Counted from the first letter of the stretch, positions 1-14,097 are shown. The stretch is 64,000 nucleotides of DNA from Scenedesmus sp. ARA3 (GCA_004335835.1 RWJK01001345.1:45971-109970), one strand, 5' to 3'. Translations and numbers: made by a program. The notes: generated by a model from the sequence alone, not told the origin.

Positions 1-162
1 TCCAGACCGTGCTGCTGCATTTGATTGGAGCATCCCAAGTGGCAGTAGAATAGCTGTGCATGGGTTTTATAGGCAGATAAGACAGAACCTGCAGCGCACA
101 CACATGTTCCCGGCTGCGTCTGCCCTGCCTGACATCTTGTGCTGATGCACCTGCTGCTGCAG

Positions 163-705
163 TTTTACTATAACCCTCGGCGAGGGTCGCCTCAGAACAA
201 CCCCCCGCAGGGTTTTTGGGCATACAATGTCACCACACTGTTTGGCCTGACGTTTCCAGGCACAAGCCCAACATGCAATGCAAGTCTTCCTAGGTGGAGC
301 TGTACCATCAGCGGGGTGGTGGGTACCAAGCTGCTGTCAGTTTGATCGCCTGCTTTGTTTGTGCTGAGCAAACTGTGCATCGACCCGCACGGTCACACAT
401 GACGCATTAGCAAGCCTCACACAACCGCACTCCATGTCGAATGTATGGCAGACCAGCTGGTCAGTTTGCTTGCATTTCCTACATCAGCGCTTCCTTTGAA
501 ACCTGGTCTGCAATTGTCGGCAGCATGCTGATCTTGCCTGCTGGGGATGGCGAGGTTAAGTTCGTGTTGATTGCTGCAGGACGTCCCAACATGCCAGGAT
601 ACAGATGTAGGGAAAAACGGCAGCCAGCCGTTCCCCTGCCCAGAGGGCTGGGTGTTTGATGTGAACACCACCTCTACAGTACTCACAAAGGAAGAGTGTT
701 GCTTG
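163..705 (+). other. Copy 1 exons a-b: N-terminal Cys-rich segments
   Basis: Exon 163-318 starts after ctgctgcag and reads [11 protein letters not shown]..., matching FWYNPQ... of the paralogue exon at 23086. Exon 580-705 (42 codons, phase 0 both sides) reads DVPTCQDTD...PFPCPEGW...ECCL and matches paralogue exon 23596-23730. The second exon is a short Cys-rich linker with the pattern Cys, FxCP, CC. The same pattern recurs at the end of exon 5022-5544 and in exon 6018-6146. The donor of the first exon could be 315 or 318. Bases 1-162 are taken as intron. Confidence 0.75.
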
Positions 706-3700
706 GTGAGCAGCAGCAGCGGCAGCAGCAGCATGCAGACATTTTTGAGAGAGGATAGTTACATGTGGGTCCTGGCACCATCCTGGATGGTATGAGCCAC
801 GACAGGTTGAACACAGGTCTGAGACCAGTGAGCACCGTAAAACACACTGCACACCCTTGAGCACCAAATCAGACATTGCAGGCACCGCTGCAGACATGGT
901 GGCTGTGGAGTCCTGGCTCTGCAGTTGTGCCCTCTTGTATGGTGCAGCGTCTTGTGTGGTGCAGCGTCTGGGCATAGTGGATTGGGTCGCTCCGCGCCAT
1001 CTGGCAGGAGCTGATGCAGTCAAAGTAGCCATTTGTTTATTGCCTTTTCGCTTACGTACAGCGCACTAGCTTGCCGCCCCTGCATGTGCGTGGTTGTTTG
1101 TGCCGCCTCTTGGCAAGGAGCTGTTCGCAGAGCCTGCCTAGCCATGCACAATGCTAAGTGCTGAGCAGTACATGTTGAAGCTCAGCGCAGCAGCATACAC
1201 ACATGCTCAGCAAACCAGCAGGCATGCATGCGCATAGCGGCCTGCTGTGCTGACTCTGTCATCACTTCCCACCCCTGCGCTTGTCACCGCTCACTTGCTC
1301 AACAGCATGTGCCACCCATGATGCATGCTCTTGTGTGCTGCCGACTGCCATGTGCAACGCCTTTTCCTGCAGCCCCTTCCCAGGCTGGCAATCATCAGCA
1401 GGTTCCCTCCAGCGTACACTGGAATCACAGCCAACCTGACAGCCACCAGCACGCAAGACAGCTGCCAAAAGATACCCTCACCACGTGAAGGTTTCGATGG
1501 GGTGACCATCCTGCAGCCGAAAAACGGCAGCTGCGGCACCAACAGCAGCGGCTTTGTGAAGCCAGGGACATATGTGCTGGATGCAGGAAAGCCCCCAAAA
1601 GACACCGTGTTCCAGCGCTGGGAGTGCACAAACATCACACTTGGTTCCCTCGGCACGACTGTCCTCGAGCAGAATGTCACGCTTGCAGGAAACAGCTCAA
1701 TGACGTGCGTGGCAGTGTTTGGGCTGCTGCCGCTGCCAAAGCTGGCGCTAATCAGCAAATACCCAGATTCCTACAACGGTCCGCCTGCCAACCTTACCGC
1801 CATCGGGGCCAATGGTTTAAACGCCTCATGCATTCAAGCTCCATCGCAGCGCCTCGGTCAAAATGGCACGACAATAGAGCAGCCGGGGGCTGGCCTGTGC
1901 GGGGTCAACGGCACAATGCCAATCGGCAAGTACAACCTCGACCAATCGCCTCCACCAGGGCTGTCATTTGACGGTTACATCTGCTACGACGTTGTTAACG
2001 CCACTAATTCCACAGTGCGCCAAGACGAAGCGGAGGATGTTCAGCTGCAGAGGAATGACGTTGTGACGTGTGTGGCAGCTTATGTGGCAAGGCCCAAGCT
2101 GGCGCTGACCAGTCGCTTCCCTGCTGCTTACAACGGCCCAAGTGAGTCGAAGGACCTTGCAGTTTTCTGCCTGTGCTGCTGCTGCTGCTGCAAGTCTGGC
2201 AGTGCACCTCAATTATCTGTTGCTAGCAGGCGACCAAGCAGCTTTCTGTCTATGCTGCGGCTGGCGCCTGCTGCAGCAGGCAGCGTGCACTGCCAGGCTT
2301 GACAGCAGCAGCAGCAGCAGTTGCGGTAATACTACATAGCACTGCAGCTACTGCAGCCCGCCCGCGTAGCAAAGCACGACGCAGCAGTGACGCGCACCGG
2401 TGCATGGTACCATGCACTGTGTGAAGCCTGATGCCTGTCAATTGTGGACATTGCTATGTGTCAACAAGCCCGTCTTCAGCAACCTGCTCCGTCCTCAACT
2501 CCTGCAACCGCCTGCCAACTCCCTCCCCTACGCGCAGCTGCCAACCTCACCGCCATGGCCTTCTCAGACAGCTGCACAAAGATCTTCTCACCACGCCAAG
2601 ACTTCAACAATGTGACAGTGCTGCAGCCAGGCCTCGGGCAGTGTGGTGCAGAGGGCTTTGTAAACCAGGGCCAATACCAGCTGAACCAGACGGCACCAGA
2701 TGGCACCACTTTTATCGGATGGCGCTGCACCGATATCACCTTTGGCGTAGAGGGTGCCGTCAGTACTGCCTTATTCGTCCAGCTTTCTGGCAACCAGTCA
2801 AAGAGTTGCGTGGCAGAATACAACTACACGGCTCCAGCTCCGCCGCCTTCTCCGGCTCCAAGGTGATAAAGAAGTAGCGGCTATGTTGCCTTGGGCTGCT
2901 GCTGCTGCTGTGCTGCTGCTGTGCTGTGCTGTGCTGTGCTGTGCTGTTCCTTGTGCTGTGCGCTGTGCCGTGCTGTGCCGTGCTGTGCCAGCAGTGCTGT
3001 TGTGTGGTGACAACACGCTTCCTCCGGCCCCGCCACCTTCTCCAGCTCCGAGGTAATACACTGAAACTCTTCACTATGTGTTTTCTTTCCTAAGATTGGG
3101 GAACAAGTTCATAGGTTGCAAGAACCCATAATTGAGATTACACAACAGTGGCGGCGCTGTTGTCCTGTGCTACTGCTGCTGCGCTGTGCTGCCTGTGCTA
3201 TGGTTTGCTGTGCTGTGCTGTGCTGTGCTTGCTGTGCTGCGCCTTGTGCTGTGCTGTGCTGTGCTGTGCTGTGCTGTGCTGTGCTGTGCCTTGTGCTGTG
3301 CCTTGTGCTGTGCTGTGCTGTGCCTTGCGCTGTGCTGTGCTGTGCCTTGTGCTGTGCTGTGCCTTGTGTTGTGCTGTGCTGTGCGCTGTGCTGTGCCTTG
3401 CGCTGTGTTGTGCCTTGAGCTGTGCTGTGCTGCGCTTGTTTGCACCGCACCTGGTTGCTCTTGCTGATGCTGTGCTATCAGCGGCGTGCACTGCAGCAGC
3501 GGAAACCATGTGTTGGTATGCCCTGACAACGTGCCGCTGTTGTGCGTAAGTACTCAGCACTCCCACGGGTATGTGCTAAGAATGTAGATCCATGCTTTTT
3601 ACGGTTGTGCTGCGCTGGCTGTCACCCTGCCTGCAGCCCTCAGCCCAAGCTTGCCCTGATCAGCGACTTTCCTGCAAGCTACACGGGCCCTACAGCAAAC

Positions 3701-6700
3701 CTCAGTGCCTCAAGTGCCACGGCTACCTGTGTGGAAGCACCCTCAGCTCGCTTCAACACCAGTAACGTCACACTTGTGTCCCCTGGCGAAGGGCTGTGCA
3801 ATGGCAATGGCAACATGCCACCTGGGGCCTACAACAATTTCACTCAAGTTGCGCCCCCTGGTACCGTGTTTGTTGGCTGGCAATGCTACGCGATTGACAC
3901 AGTGAATGGGGTGACAACCCTGGTTTCCTCTGGCATGAACCCTGTCATCGGCCTCTCAAATAACGACTTCATCACATGCAAGGCGAACTATTCGCTCGCT
4001 CCAAGGTATGACAGCGCCGGCTGCTCTGACCCAGAGCACAGCAGCCGTGGTTGTGGTTGTTTTGGTGTGGTGTGTGCTGTACTGCTGCTGCTTCGTGGAC
4101 TGTGCGCCCTGGCCCAATCAATGCACGACCCTGCTGTACTGTAATGCTGTGCCTGATGGCGGCGCGTAGAGTTTGGGTGTGTTCACATGCTGCTCACTGG
4201 GCTGTGACAGCAGTGGAGGCATACTCCTGCTTCCTGCTTCCGGCAGTGCTGTGGAAGCAGCAGTGTGATGCCAGAAAGCAAGCCACCTGCAGCACAGCAT
4301 CTGTCTCAAACACACATGCAATATGTGTGTTTGTACTCCCATCTGACTAAAGTAAAAACGCTGTGGTTCTTTCCTTGCAGCCCCAAGCTCGCCTTGACAA
4401 GCGAGTTCCCTCCGTCCTACGTCGGCATAACCTCCAACATCACAGCCACAAGTGCCAACAACGACACCTGCATCGAGGCGCCATCCACACGCCTCAACGC
4501 CACAGCAAACATCACCATCTTGACCCCAGGGCCGGGCTTTTGCAGGACAGATGGCAGCATGCCACCTGGCAACTACACCCTCACACAGGACCCGCCACCT
4601 GGTGTTGTGCTTGACCGCGTGGAGTGTTATGACATCAGCAACGGTACTGAGCTCTTGGTGCCGACCAACGGGAGTGTGGATCTGAGCGGCAACAAGACCA
4701 TCTCATGCAAGATGGTGTATGTGTTTGCTGCAAGGTGAGGGGCTGATGGGTGAACCAGCATGGCTGCTGCTGCTGCCCCCGCTGCTGCTGCCATGATATT
4801 GCTGCTACTGCTGACAGTTGCTCCAGATGATGCAACGCCTGTTGACTTCTATTCCTGTTCTTTGTGCCCCTTGCTGCAGCCCCAGCCCCAGCCCAGCTCT
4901 AGCCCAGCTGCTGCTGCTGCTGCCGTGCCACTGCTGCTACTGCTGCTACTGCTCACCGATGCTCCAGATGACACAAACCCTGCTGACTTCTGTTTCTGTT
5001 CTTTTGTGTTCCTTGTTGCAGCCCCAGCCCCAGCCCAGCTCCTTCACCGCAGCCCCGGCTGGCCCTCACCAGCCAGTTCCCATCCGAGTACAGCAGCAGC
5101 GCCCCAACAGCCAACCTCACAGCCACCAGCAACATCGCCCCGCCTTCAATCTGCGACGAGTCACCTTCCACACGCCTCCTTTTCAACAACGTCACAATCT
5201 CCATGCCTGGAGCCGGCTTCTGCAACCAGCAGAACAACGGCAACATGCCACCTGGAAACTACAGCCTCAGCCAATCGCCGCCACGTAGCACACGGTTTGT
5301 CCAGTGGGACTGTTATAAAGTGACAAACTCGTCACAAACACCCGTGAACATCACAAGCGGCGTCATCCTGCAAGGAGAGGACTTCATCTCATGTGTGGCG
5401 CTGTATGCGCTTGTTGACCCAACGTGTGGCGATGCCCAGCCAGGCACTCCGGGCCTGCAGCCCCACAACTGCTCGAGGTCGACAATGGCACGCAACGACT
5501 CTGCGGCTGCTGTGAGCCCCCCAAGCGATCTGGCTTGCTGCCAGGTGAGAGGCGCTTGCAGGAGGGAGTGCAGCAGCAGGAACGCCTGATCTGGCAGAAC
5601 CCAGCCGTGCTCAAGCTGCAGGAGTGTGATATTGCAGCAGTTGCAACCTCGTCACAGTAGCGTCTGCATGTTGCTGGCGGTGCCAGCCAGTGCAACAGTT
5701 TGAGACCTGCAGGACAGCAGTACTGCAGCACTCGTAGGCGCAGCGAACCACCTGCAGCACATCAATGGTGTAGCACATGTTGGCAGGGAAGTACAGCCAG
5801 CAGGGCAGATACTAGCAGTGAGATATTACAGCTTGCAGGACAGCAGTGGTGCAGCTGCATCAAGCAAGGGCAGGGGCTGTCCTTTCATGCAGGAGCAGCC
5901 TTCACCTATACGCCAGCACAGGCAGTACTTACACGGGGTGTTGTAGTCAGCGCACTGCAGACTGTTTGACTGTGCTTTTGTTGCAAACTGCCTCTCTTGC
6001 TGCTCTCCGTGCTGCAGCCGACTTGCGCAGACACAAACATTATGGCACCAACAGCACCAGCCGTCCCATGGATCTGCCCGGCCAACACCACACTGAAGCC
6101 AAACGCTGCAGCGCTTTTCCCGCCCAGCAACACTACGTGCTGCAAGGTGAATGGCTGCTGCTCTGCCTCCCTGCATTGCTTTGCCAGCCTAGCAGTTGCC
6201 TGACGCCCAGGCTCCCTCAACATCGCAATGTGCAGTGATGCCTGCGTGCTGTGCTCTTCGCACAACCGCAACTGCCCCCACGCATATTGCCTCTGCACGC
6301 TGTTAATGCTTGCGCTCGGCGGTGCGTCACTTGCAGGGTGAGGTTCCCTTCTCCATCAACAAGACAGGCCCAGCGCTGGTCAAATCAGGCCAGGCCTTCA
6401 ACTTTGATGTTCTCGTGGTCATCAAAGGAGCCACCACAGGCGTCACCATCACTGATGACCTGCCAGCAGGCTTGGTGCCTGGCAGCACAGCAGCCACATG
6501 GACGGCAACAAGCAGCGTGTCAGGCAACCCAGCCAGTGGAAGTGAGTGTCACTTAAGCAGCACACACCCCATGCATGGTCTTAGATCCTGTACACTGCTG
6601 CTGTAACATGCTGGCTAGCCACGAACCCTTTGTATGCTGTGTTTGCCTGCATACTCTACCTGGCCGTGTGCAGTGGTTTTGCCTACAAACACATCCTCAT

Positions 6701-8889
6701 GTCGGCTTGCTGCTGCTAGCGCTGCCTGCCAGCTGATGCATGCATGCATAATCACCCAGCTGCAGGCCATATCCTTTCTATCCAACTCCTATTATTCACA
6801 CTTTGCAACTGCAGACTGTACCACAACACCAAGCATTAGCCCTGAGTTCACCTGCAACCTGGGAGCCACTACCACATGGGCTGCTGGGGACATCATTCGT
6901 GTGACAGTGCCAGTTGTGGCCAGCCCCAGCCCTGGATCAATCCTGACAAACGTGGCCAATGTGTTTGACTTCAAGAACGAGAGCGCTAGTAGCAACGCTT
7001 CAGTGGAGATCTGCAAGGACTGCGGCATTGCTGGGGTGGGTGACTTGCCGGCACAAACACTTCTGGGCCAGCTCTAATGCCGTCAGCTGCTGCCTAGGCT
7101 GCAGCTTGCTGCATGCTGCTGGATCACTTTGTTAACAGCACCCACCACCACCATGCGGGTGATCATTTGGGTTCATAACAGATCCACGAACAGTAGGTCG
7201 TTTTCCTAACCAATGATTACGACTAGCTTTTCCAATTCTGGGCAGGCGTCAGCCCCCATATATTGTCTTACCTTGGCCTTGTGAGAGTGTGCTTTTCCAC
7301 CTATACTACGTATTGCTGTAGAACATCGTGCCTGTTTTTATGCTTGCAGGAGTGCTTCGATGCCTTCAAAACCGGTCCCAGCACAGTGCTTGCTGGCCAG
7401 GCGTTTGACTTCAAGGTTGCTGTGCGCTTTTTCTCAAAGCCTGCTGGGCCTGTGACAGTCAATGACACGCTGCCAGCTGGGCTGCAGCCCACAAGCGCAC
7501 TGGCAGCTTGGAAAGCCACTTTTGCCAACGGCACCACGCTTACCAACAACAGTGAGGAGCTGCAAAGAAATTGGCATAGTTTGACTGATTGCCTGCAGAT
7601 GTCTTACGTGCAGTTGCACACCTGCGCTGGTGACCATTTGTTTACATGCATAGCATGTCGACGTGCATGCATGACGCATCATAGCGCTGCTGCGTCTTCG
7701 TGGCATGCCGCTGCTCTTGTGTGCATGGTGCAACCACACACCTGCCCCTGCTTACATTCATTCAACTATGCTGCGGCCTCTGCTGCTGCTGCTTGCTGCT
7801 GCTCCGCAGAGTGCGCAACCATTGGCAACACCTTTTCCTGCAGCCTGGGGGCTGACTGGACCAAGGGAGACCTAGTTGAGATCATAATGCCAGTTGTAGC
7901 AACCGCAGGGGCCTCAGGCAACGTGGTCAACAGAGCTGTTGTCACAGATGGCAACCTTACAAAGCTTCCAGAGTCCCCTGTCATTATCCTGCCAGACAAC
8001 ACCGGGGTGAGTGCGATGAAGCAGAGCCATATTCATCTTGAACCACCTGCTGCAGAATGCATTGCCTGAAGGGTCTACCTTGGCTTATAAACATGTCTCA
8101 GAAGTCTGCTGCTGCACACGTCTTTCAGCAGCAGCTGTCCCCTCAGGCGCCTGCACGCTTTCAGCGCCATCCCCCGTTTTAACCAACCCCCTGCTTGCCC
8201 ATGGCTGCTGCTGCAGGCGCCCTTCACCATCACCAAAACTGGACCCAGCAGCGTCAAAGTAGGAGAGGCTTTTGACTACAACCTGGTGGTCACCTTTTTA
8301 GGGTCTGCCACTGGCGTGGTGGTGTCTGATGAGCTTCCAGCGCAGCTCACAGCAACCAGCAGCCCAGGCACCTGGAAAGCTATCACAGGCAACGGCGCAA
8401 ACCCCAGCGGAGGTGAGAGTGTGCAGCTAGCTGTCAGAGGTTGCGCTGAGTGCCAGGCTTAAGTTCGGCTGCGCAGTTTCGCTGCTGTGTGGAGCGCCTG
8501 AGGCAAACCCCAGCGGAGGTGAGGGCTAGGTCACATGCAGCAGGGTTTGACGCATGTGTTGCCTGCACATGGTTTTGCTGCGCGATTGCGCTGCTGCGTG
8601 GTGCACCTGAGAGTCTGTTGCTGCAGTGAAGCTGAGCTGCCGCCTCTCGGTGGCGGCACTCGCTTCTGATGCGGGTTGCTCTCAGAGCACCACGATATGG
8701 CATCATTTGACTGCATCAGACTATCGTACATAACTCACTCTTCAAACCATCCGCTGTGGCTCTTTGCGGCTGCTGCTGCTGCTGCTGCTGCTGCTGATTT
8801 ATATCGCAGAATGCACCACCAGCTCAAGCTCTGGAGGCAACCGCCAGCGCATCACCTGCAGCCTCTCTTTTTACAATATTTGCTGCTGC

Positions 8890-8934
<45 letters not shown>

Positions 8935-9019
8935 GTATCGCAGAGTGCACCACCAGCTCAAGCTCCGGCGGCACGCGCCAGCGCATCACCTGCATCCTGG
9001 GGCAGAGTGCTGCTGCTGA

Positions 9020-9053
<34 letters not shown>

Positions 9054-9199
9054 ATGCAATGCAGAATGCACCACCAGCTCGAGTTCAGGCGGCACCCGCC
9101 AGCGCGTCACCTGCAGCCTGGGGCAGAGTGCCACATGGCAATCGTGCATTTCAAAGGACGACTGTCTCTCCCTTCCTAACATCTGCTGAGGCTCTTTAC

Positions 9200-9247
<48 letters not shown>

Positions 9248-12200
9248 GGCCTGCAGAATGCACCACCAGCTCCAGCTCAGGCGGCACGCGCCAGCGCATC
9301 ACGTGCAGCCTGGGGCAGAGTGCCACTTGGGCCAAGGGAGACCGGGTGGAGGTCAGGCTGCCTGTCATTGCCAGCGCATCCGCGCAGGGAGCCGTTAATA
9401 ACACGGCGACAATAACAGACAACCTGAACCGCACCAATGAGGACAGCCACTTGACTGTCGTGGTGCAGCTGCCTGGGGTGAGTTAGATAGTTGATTGAAA
9501 GCTGCAGCACAGAAACTGAATGTCTGACGGGTGTAGGGCAGCTGGCAGCAGCTTGCTGGTAGGATGCTGGTTCTGTTGCATTGGGTGACAACCTGTGTGC
9601 CTTGTTCAGGTGACACTTGCGTCTGTGGCAGGGCGTGTCTGCATGAGCTGCGCTGGCAGCTGGAGTGACCTGCCATCTGCTGCTGCTGCTGCTACTGCTG
9701 CTGCTGCTGTGCCTGCAGTCGCCCTTCACCATCACCAAGACAGGCCCCACGCAGCCTGTGCTGGCCGGGCAGGTGTTCAACTACAACATCATTGTGTCAT
9801 TCCTGGGGCCAGCCACTGGCGTAAATGTGCGGGATCAGCTGCCAACACAAGTAACACCACAAGGGGCAGCAACGTGGACGTCGCGCAAGACAGCCACACC
9901 CACAGGTGCGGACAAAGCATGCATGCTGTTTCGCCTGACTGCAGTTTATGCTTGCTTGCACCTGAATGGAAGACATTGATTCCATATGGCTGCTGGGCAG
10001 CTGCTCACAGGTCACCGTGCCAAGGGTATACTCAATCAATAAGCATCATGCACCCGCATCGCACAAACGCTCACACTGTTTGCTCACCCTTTTCTGGCAC
10101 CGGCCCGCCCCCATACTGCCCGCAGCGTGCACCACTTCCGTGGGCTCACCAACATTCATTGGCTGTGACTTGGGTCAGTCTGTGACATGGGCGGCTGGAG
10201 ATACTGTGGAAGTAACAGTGCCTGTCACGGCTGGCTTGAACGGCGCAGTCAATGCGATCAACACAGCCATTGTCAGTGACAATCAGGGCCGCCAGAGCAA
10301 CGCCACGTTCCCGATCACCATCAACGTTGATTCTGCGGTGCGTCAGAGGGTTTTAAAATACAACAGCCAGACGCACAGGTCTTGCAGCCAGGGGATTGTG
10401 TCACGGTCTATCGCAGGCTTTCGACGTGTTTATAGCAAAGGGACAGGCAGCCACATGAGTGACGGCGCAGTGTGTGCGTGCTGTGTGATGCTCTGACCCA
10501 TGTAATGCCTTGCCATCGTGCTGCTTCTTACATGCCTCTTACGTGCTCCTCCTCTTCACATCTGACATCGAATACTTTGCTCCTTCTTATTGCAGGCGCC
10601 CTTCACCATCTTGAAGGCTGGGCCCACTCGAGAAGAGCAGAATGCGCCCTTCAACTTTGAGGTCACCGTGGTGTTCGCACGTGCTGCTTCTGACAGCCTG
10701 TTCTCTGCTTCATCTTTACTTGCAGGCGCCGTTCACAATCTTGAAGGCTGGACCCACTCGAGTGGAGCAGAATGCTCCCTTCAACTTTGAGGTCACTGTG
10801 GTGTTCATGTCGAGTGTGACAGCAGCACGCATCATCGACAACCTGCCACCGGGCCTGTGGCCCACTGGCACAGCCACATGGACAGCAACATCCAACAATG
10901 GCGTGCCGAGTGGAAGTGAGTGCGGTTCATTGTGTGTGTTTCACAACAGTCACAGCATGTGGTGGCCTGCTGTCAGAACTTGAGGACACAAGCTGCAGCT
11001 GCTGCGCCTCTGCATGCCATCAGTGCTAGCAGCATCTGGGTTGCCTTGATTGCTGCCAGAGTACCATGACCCGGTGCTTCAAGCATTGCATGCGCCACCG
11101 CTGTTTATGCCTGCCCTAAACGCTGTGCCGCAACTCCCTGCTAATGTTCCTGCAGGCTGTGTGACTGTGAACAGGACCGCTGAGGCAAGCTACACCTGTG
11201 ACCTAGGGAGCACTGTCAATGACGCTGCTCCTAAATTATTGCGCCGCAACTGCCTGCACATGTTACTGCAGGCTGTGTGACGGTGAACAGGACCGCAACC
11301 ACTGAGGCAAGCTACACCTGTGACCTAGGAGCCACCACTACCTGGCAGAGGGGAGACAGGATCAAGCTGCTTGTGCCTTCTGTGGCCAGCACTGTTGCTG
11401 TGCCGCTGGTAAACAGGGCCACAGTATCAGACAACACAGGCCGCAACGCCAACGCGTCAGCAACTGTGATTGCTGACACACCCAACATCCCGCAGAGCGT
11501 GAGTGCTGGCTGGGTGCCTGGCAGTACTTCACTAGTTCTGCTCATACTGCTGCTGTATGCGGTATGTTCCTTAGCTGGTGCAGCACACAGCCATACCTGC
11601 ACGTTCGGCAGTTGCTGCTGCAGCTAGTTCGAGGGCAAAATCAGCCGATGCATGCACGCATACATTGTTTTGCCTGCAAGCCACCACAGCAGAAACATAC
11701 ACCTGACACAAGCCGTCAACTGCTACCCTAACTTCCACCCTGCTTGAAAGCCATCACGACGGTGTTGCTGACCTCCTTAACACTATTGATCCTATATGAA
11801 ACAGTTATCAACCACGCGCTTCACAATCCTGCATCTCTTCACATGTGTCCAGGCTGACATGTGCCTCGATGCATATATTTTGTTTTTACAGGTGCTGCGC
11901 ATTGACAAGACTGGTCCCCTCACAGCAGTGTCCCCCGGGCAGGCCTTCACCTTCACCATCCGCGTTGACTTTGACCAAGTGGGGCCCTTCACAGCTGTAA
12001 GGATTGTGGATGACTTGCCTGCTGGGCTGCTGACGAGCCTCACTGCCGCCACATGGACGGCAACAAAATCTGGGAGCCAGCTCACTGGAAGTAAGCACGC
12101 TGCAGACACTGACGTTGTGCTCGCGCTAGGCTGGCTCTGCAAACATTAAACATCAGTGCTTTCTGCAGTGCGCTGGGATCAGCTACATTGCAGTTTATAT

Positions 12201-13055
12201 GCCCTGCCGCAGCAGTGTATGTGGCAGCTTGTCCGGCACCCGCTGAAATGTCGGACATGCCACAGGCGCTGCAGCTGTCTTGTTCTATCTTGTATTCAAA
12301 GTATGCTAGCTGCTGCTGTGGTGCGCCCAATATCTCCCACTCGACACGCTCCAACCTCTGCCCTGCACTGCACCCCACACCTGTGTGCAGCTTGTGTCAC
12401 CACGCCAAGCACCAGCCCAGAGATCGCTTGCGATCTGGGCGCCGTCAGCTGGACAGCCGGCGACTTTGTCATTGTAACAGTCCCCGTCATTGCCGGAAGC
12501 ACGGCAGGCGTGAACCTAGTAAACCGCGCAACAGTCAACGCCACACTCACCGGCAGGAACATCATTCTGGATGATACAGCATCTGTGAATGTGACCGCGC
12601 CCCTGCTGAAGGTCAGCAAGATAGGCCCTGGGGTGCCTGTCGCAGCCAATGTTACGTTCCCTTGGACGCTGACGGCTGGCGTGACAGGAGATGTGCCTGT
12701 CAACCCGCTGATTGTGGTGGATGAGCTGCCCAACACAGACATCAAGTTTGTGGCGCCCATTCCATCAAGTGAGTGCTGTTGAGCATGTACACGCATGCAT
12801 GTACATGCATGTGGCCAGTCACAGGAAATGGTGTTACCTGGGTATCGCCACATGGCAAGAGTTTTCTGTACGCATGGCTGACTTGTTGCTTAAGTAGCTG
12901 CTGCTGCAGAGAAGGAATGAGGCAGCTTCTTGGGCATTGACAGCCAAGGACTTTATACAGCTTGAAGTTTACTGTCTGTGCCGCAGCTGGGTGTGCAAAC
13001 TGTCTATGTGGCGGCATCCGCTTGTCTACGCTGTGTTGGCTCGGTCACCTCCTCC

Positions 13056-13102
<47 letters not shown>

Positions 13103-14097
13103 GCTGTACTACAGACTGTGTGCAGAACAGCGACCAGAGGGTCACCTGCACCTGGAATGAGAGTGTGGGCCCAGGCAATGATAAGGTGGTGCAGCTGAGG
13201 GCAGTTGCCAGCAAGGCAGGCACATACACAAACAAGGCGACTGTGTTCACCACACAGCCAGGCGTTGCCAACCAGACGGCCAATGCAGACGTGGTGATTG
13301 TTGAAAACGTGAGTGCGGCAGCACTGCTGTTGGCTGCGGGTTAGAAGTGCGGCTGCATGTTTTGCAGCAGCTGTGTATGTATGCTGTAGATGCTGCAGTG
13401 CTGCACAGTGCAGAAGGCAGCTGCACTCTGGGCATGAACACTACACACCAATGCTGGGCTAGCCTCAGTCTTTTGTTAGGGAGCGTGGTATGCAACGTTC
13501 CATCTCTGAAGTATGGTCATGGGTTGGAAGCTTCTGCCTGATCACACAAGCACAACGCGCAAAAAGCCCTCCTGCAAGCAACCACTTCACAAGCTGACCC
13601 TGCGAGCTGCTTTGGTGTGGTTTACTTATCCTGTCCCGCAGACTCCCGGCTTCTCGCCAGCCCCGCCTGTTGAGGTCATCCAGGTGGACAAAAAGGGCCC
13701 CACTCAAGCCATAGAGGTCGGCAAGGAGTTCACGTTTACGCTCACGCCAGCAGTGAAGGCGGGGCCAGTCACCACCATGACGCTGACAGACACCATAGAT
13801 GCATCCACTGGTGTCAGCTTTGTGAGGGTCAGCCCCAACGCAGGTGCGCTGCTGTTGGCAGAATAACTGCTGGTTGCTTATGCCTGCAGGTGGCAGCGCT
13901 GGTTGCTTATGCCTGCAGGTGGCAGCAAGTTTGCTCGTGTCCAACACTGCTGCAAACTGTGCTATCTACAGCATTTCAAACAGAGCTGCTGCTACTGTTT
14001 GTGCAAGGCTGGTTGTGGTCATCTTTGGCACTCTCAAACTGCTTGTGGAGTAGCATACAGCAGCCGGCACACCTGCTGTGACCAACATGATGAACAC

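Larger units (their letters stand above)
1373..5544 (+). other. Copy 1 exons 1373-2141, 2538-2862, 3637-4005, 4381-4734, 5022-5544: six prealbumin/SpaA-like repeats
   Basis: Each repeat of about 115 residues starts PKLALxSxFPxxYxGP, runs through ANLTA, a Cys, APSxRL and PGxGxCG, then MPPGxYxLxQ, PPGTxFxxWxCY, and ends TCVAxY. The MPPGxYxL...W.C...TC.. core resembles bacterial prealbumin-like/SpaA-type domains of surface proteins (family resemblance by eye, no search run). Exon 1373-2141 holds two full repeats and the start of a third. The third continues in 2538-2862 across a phase-1 intron. Repeat linkers are short Ser/Pro/Ala stretches (APPPSPAPR) cut by phase-2 introns. Exon 5022-5544 ends with a Cys linker finishing DLACCQ. 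Confidence 0.8.
6337..12768 (+). other. Copy 1 DUF11 cassettes 1-6 and start of 7
   Basis: Exon pairs: 6337-6541/6815-7035, 7350-7551/7810-8006, 8217-8412/9257-9477, 9719-9905/10126-10337, 10726-10915/11272-11498, 11892-12090/12391-12768. The first exon of each pair carries KTGP...GQAFxFxVxV...ATGVxxxDxLPxGL; the second carries a Cys, CxLG, TWxxGDxxxVxVPV and NxAxVxD. This is the usual DUF11 layout (TIGR01451-like). Every pair has phase-0 outer introns and one phase-1 internal intron. Exon 12391-12768 also contains the first half of domain 7 with no intron between. Confidence 0.85.

Noticed and set aside
2754..3566. Overlapping ORFs of Cys/Leu/Val or Ser/Thr/Ala/Gln/His repeats on both strands
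   Set aside because: They are translations of the TGCTG pentamer tract inside an intron; all frames are open because the repeat has no stop.
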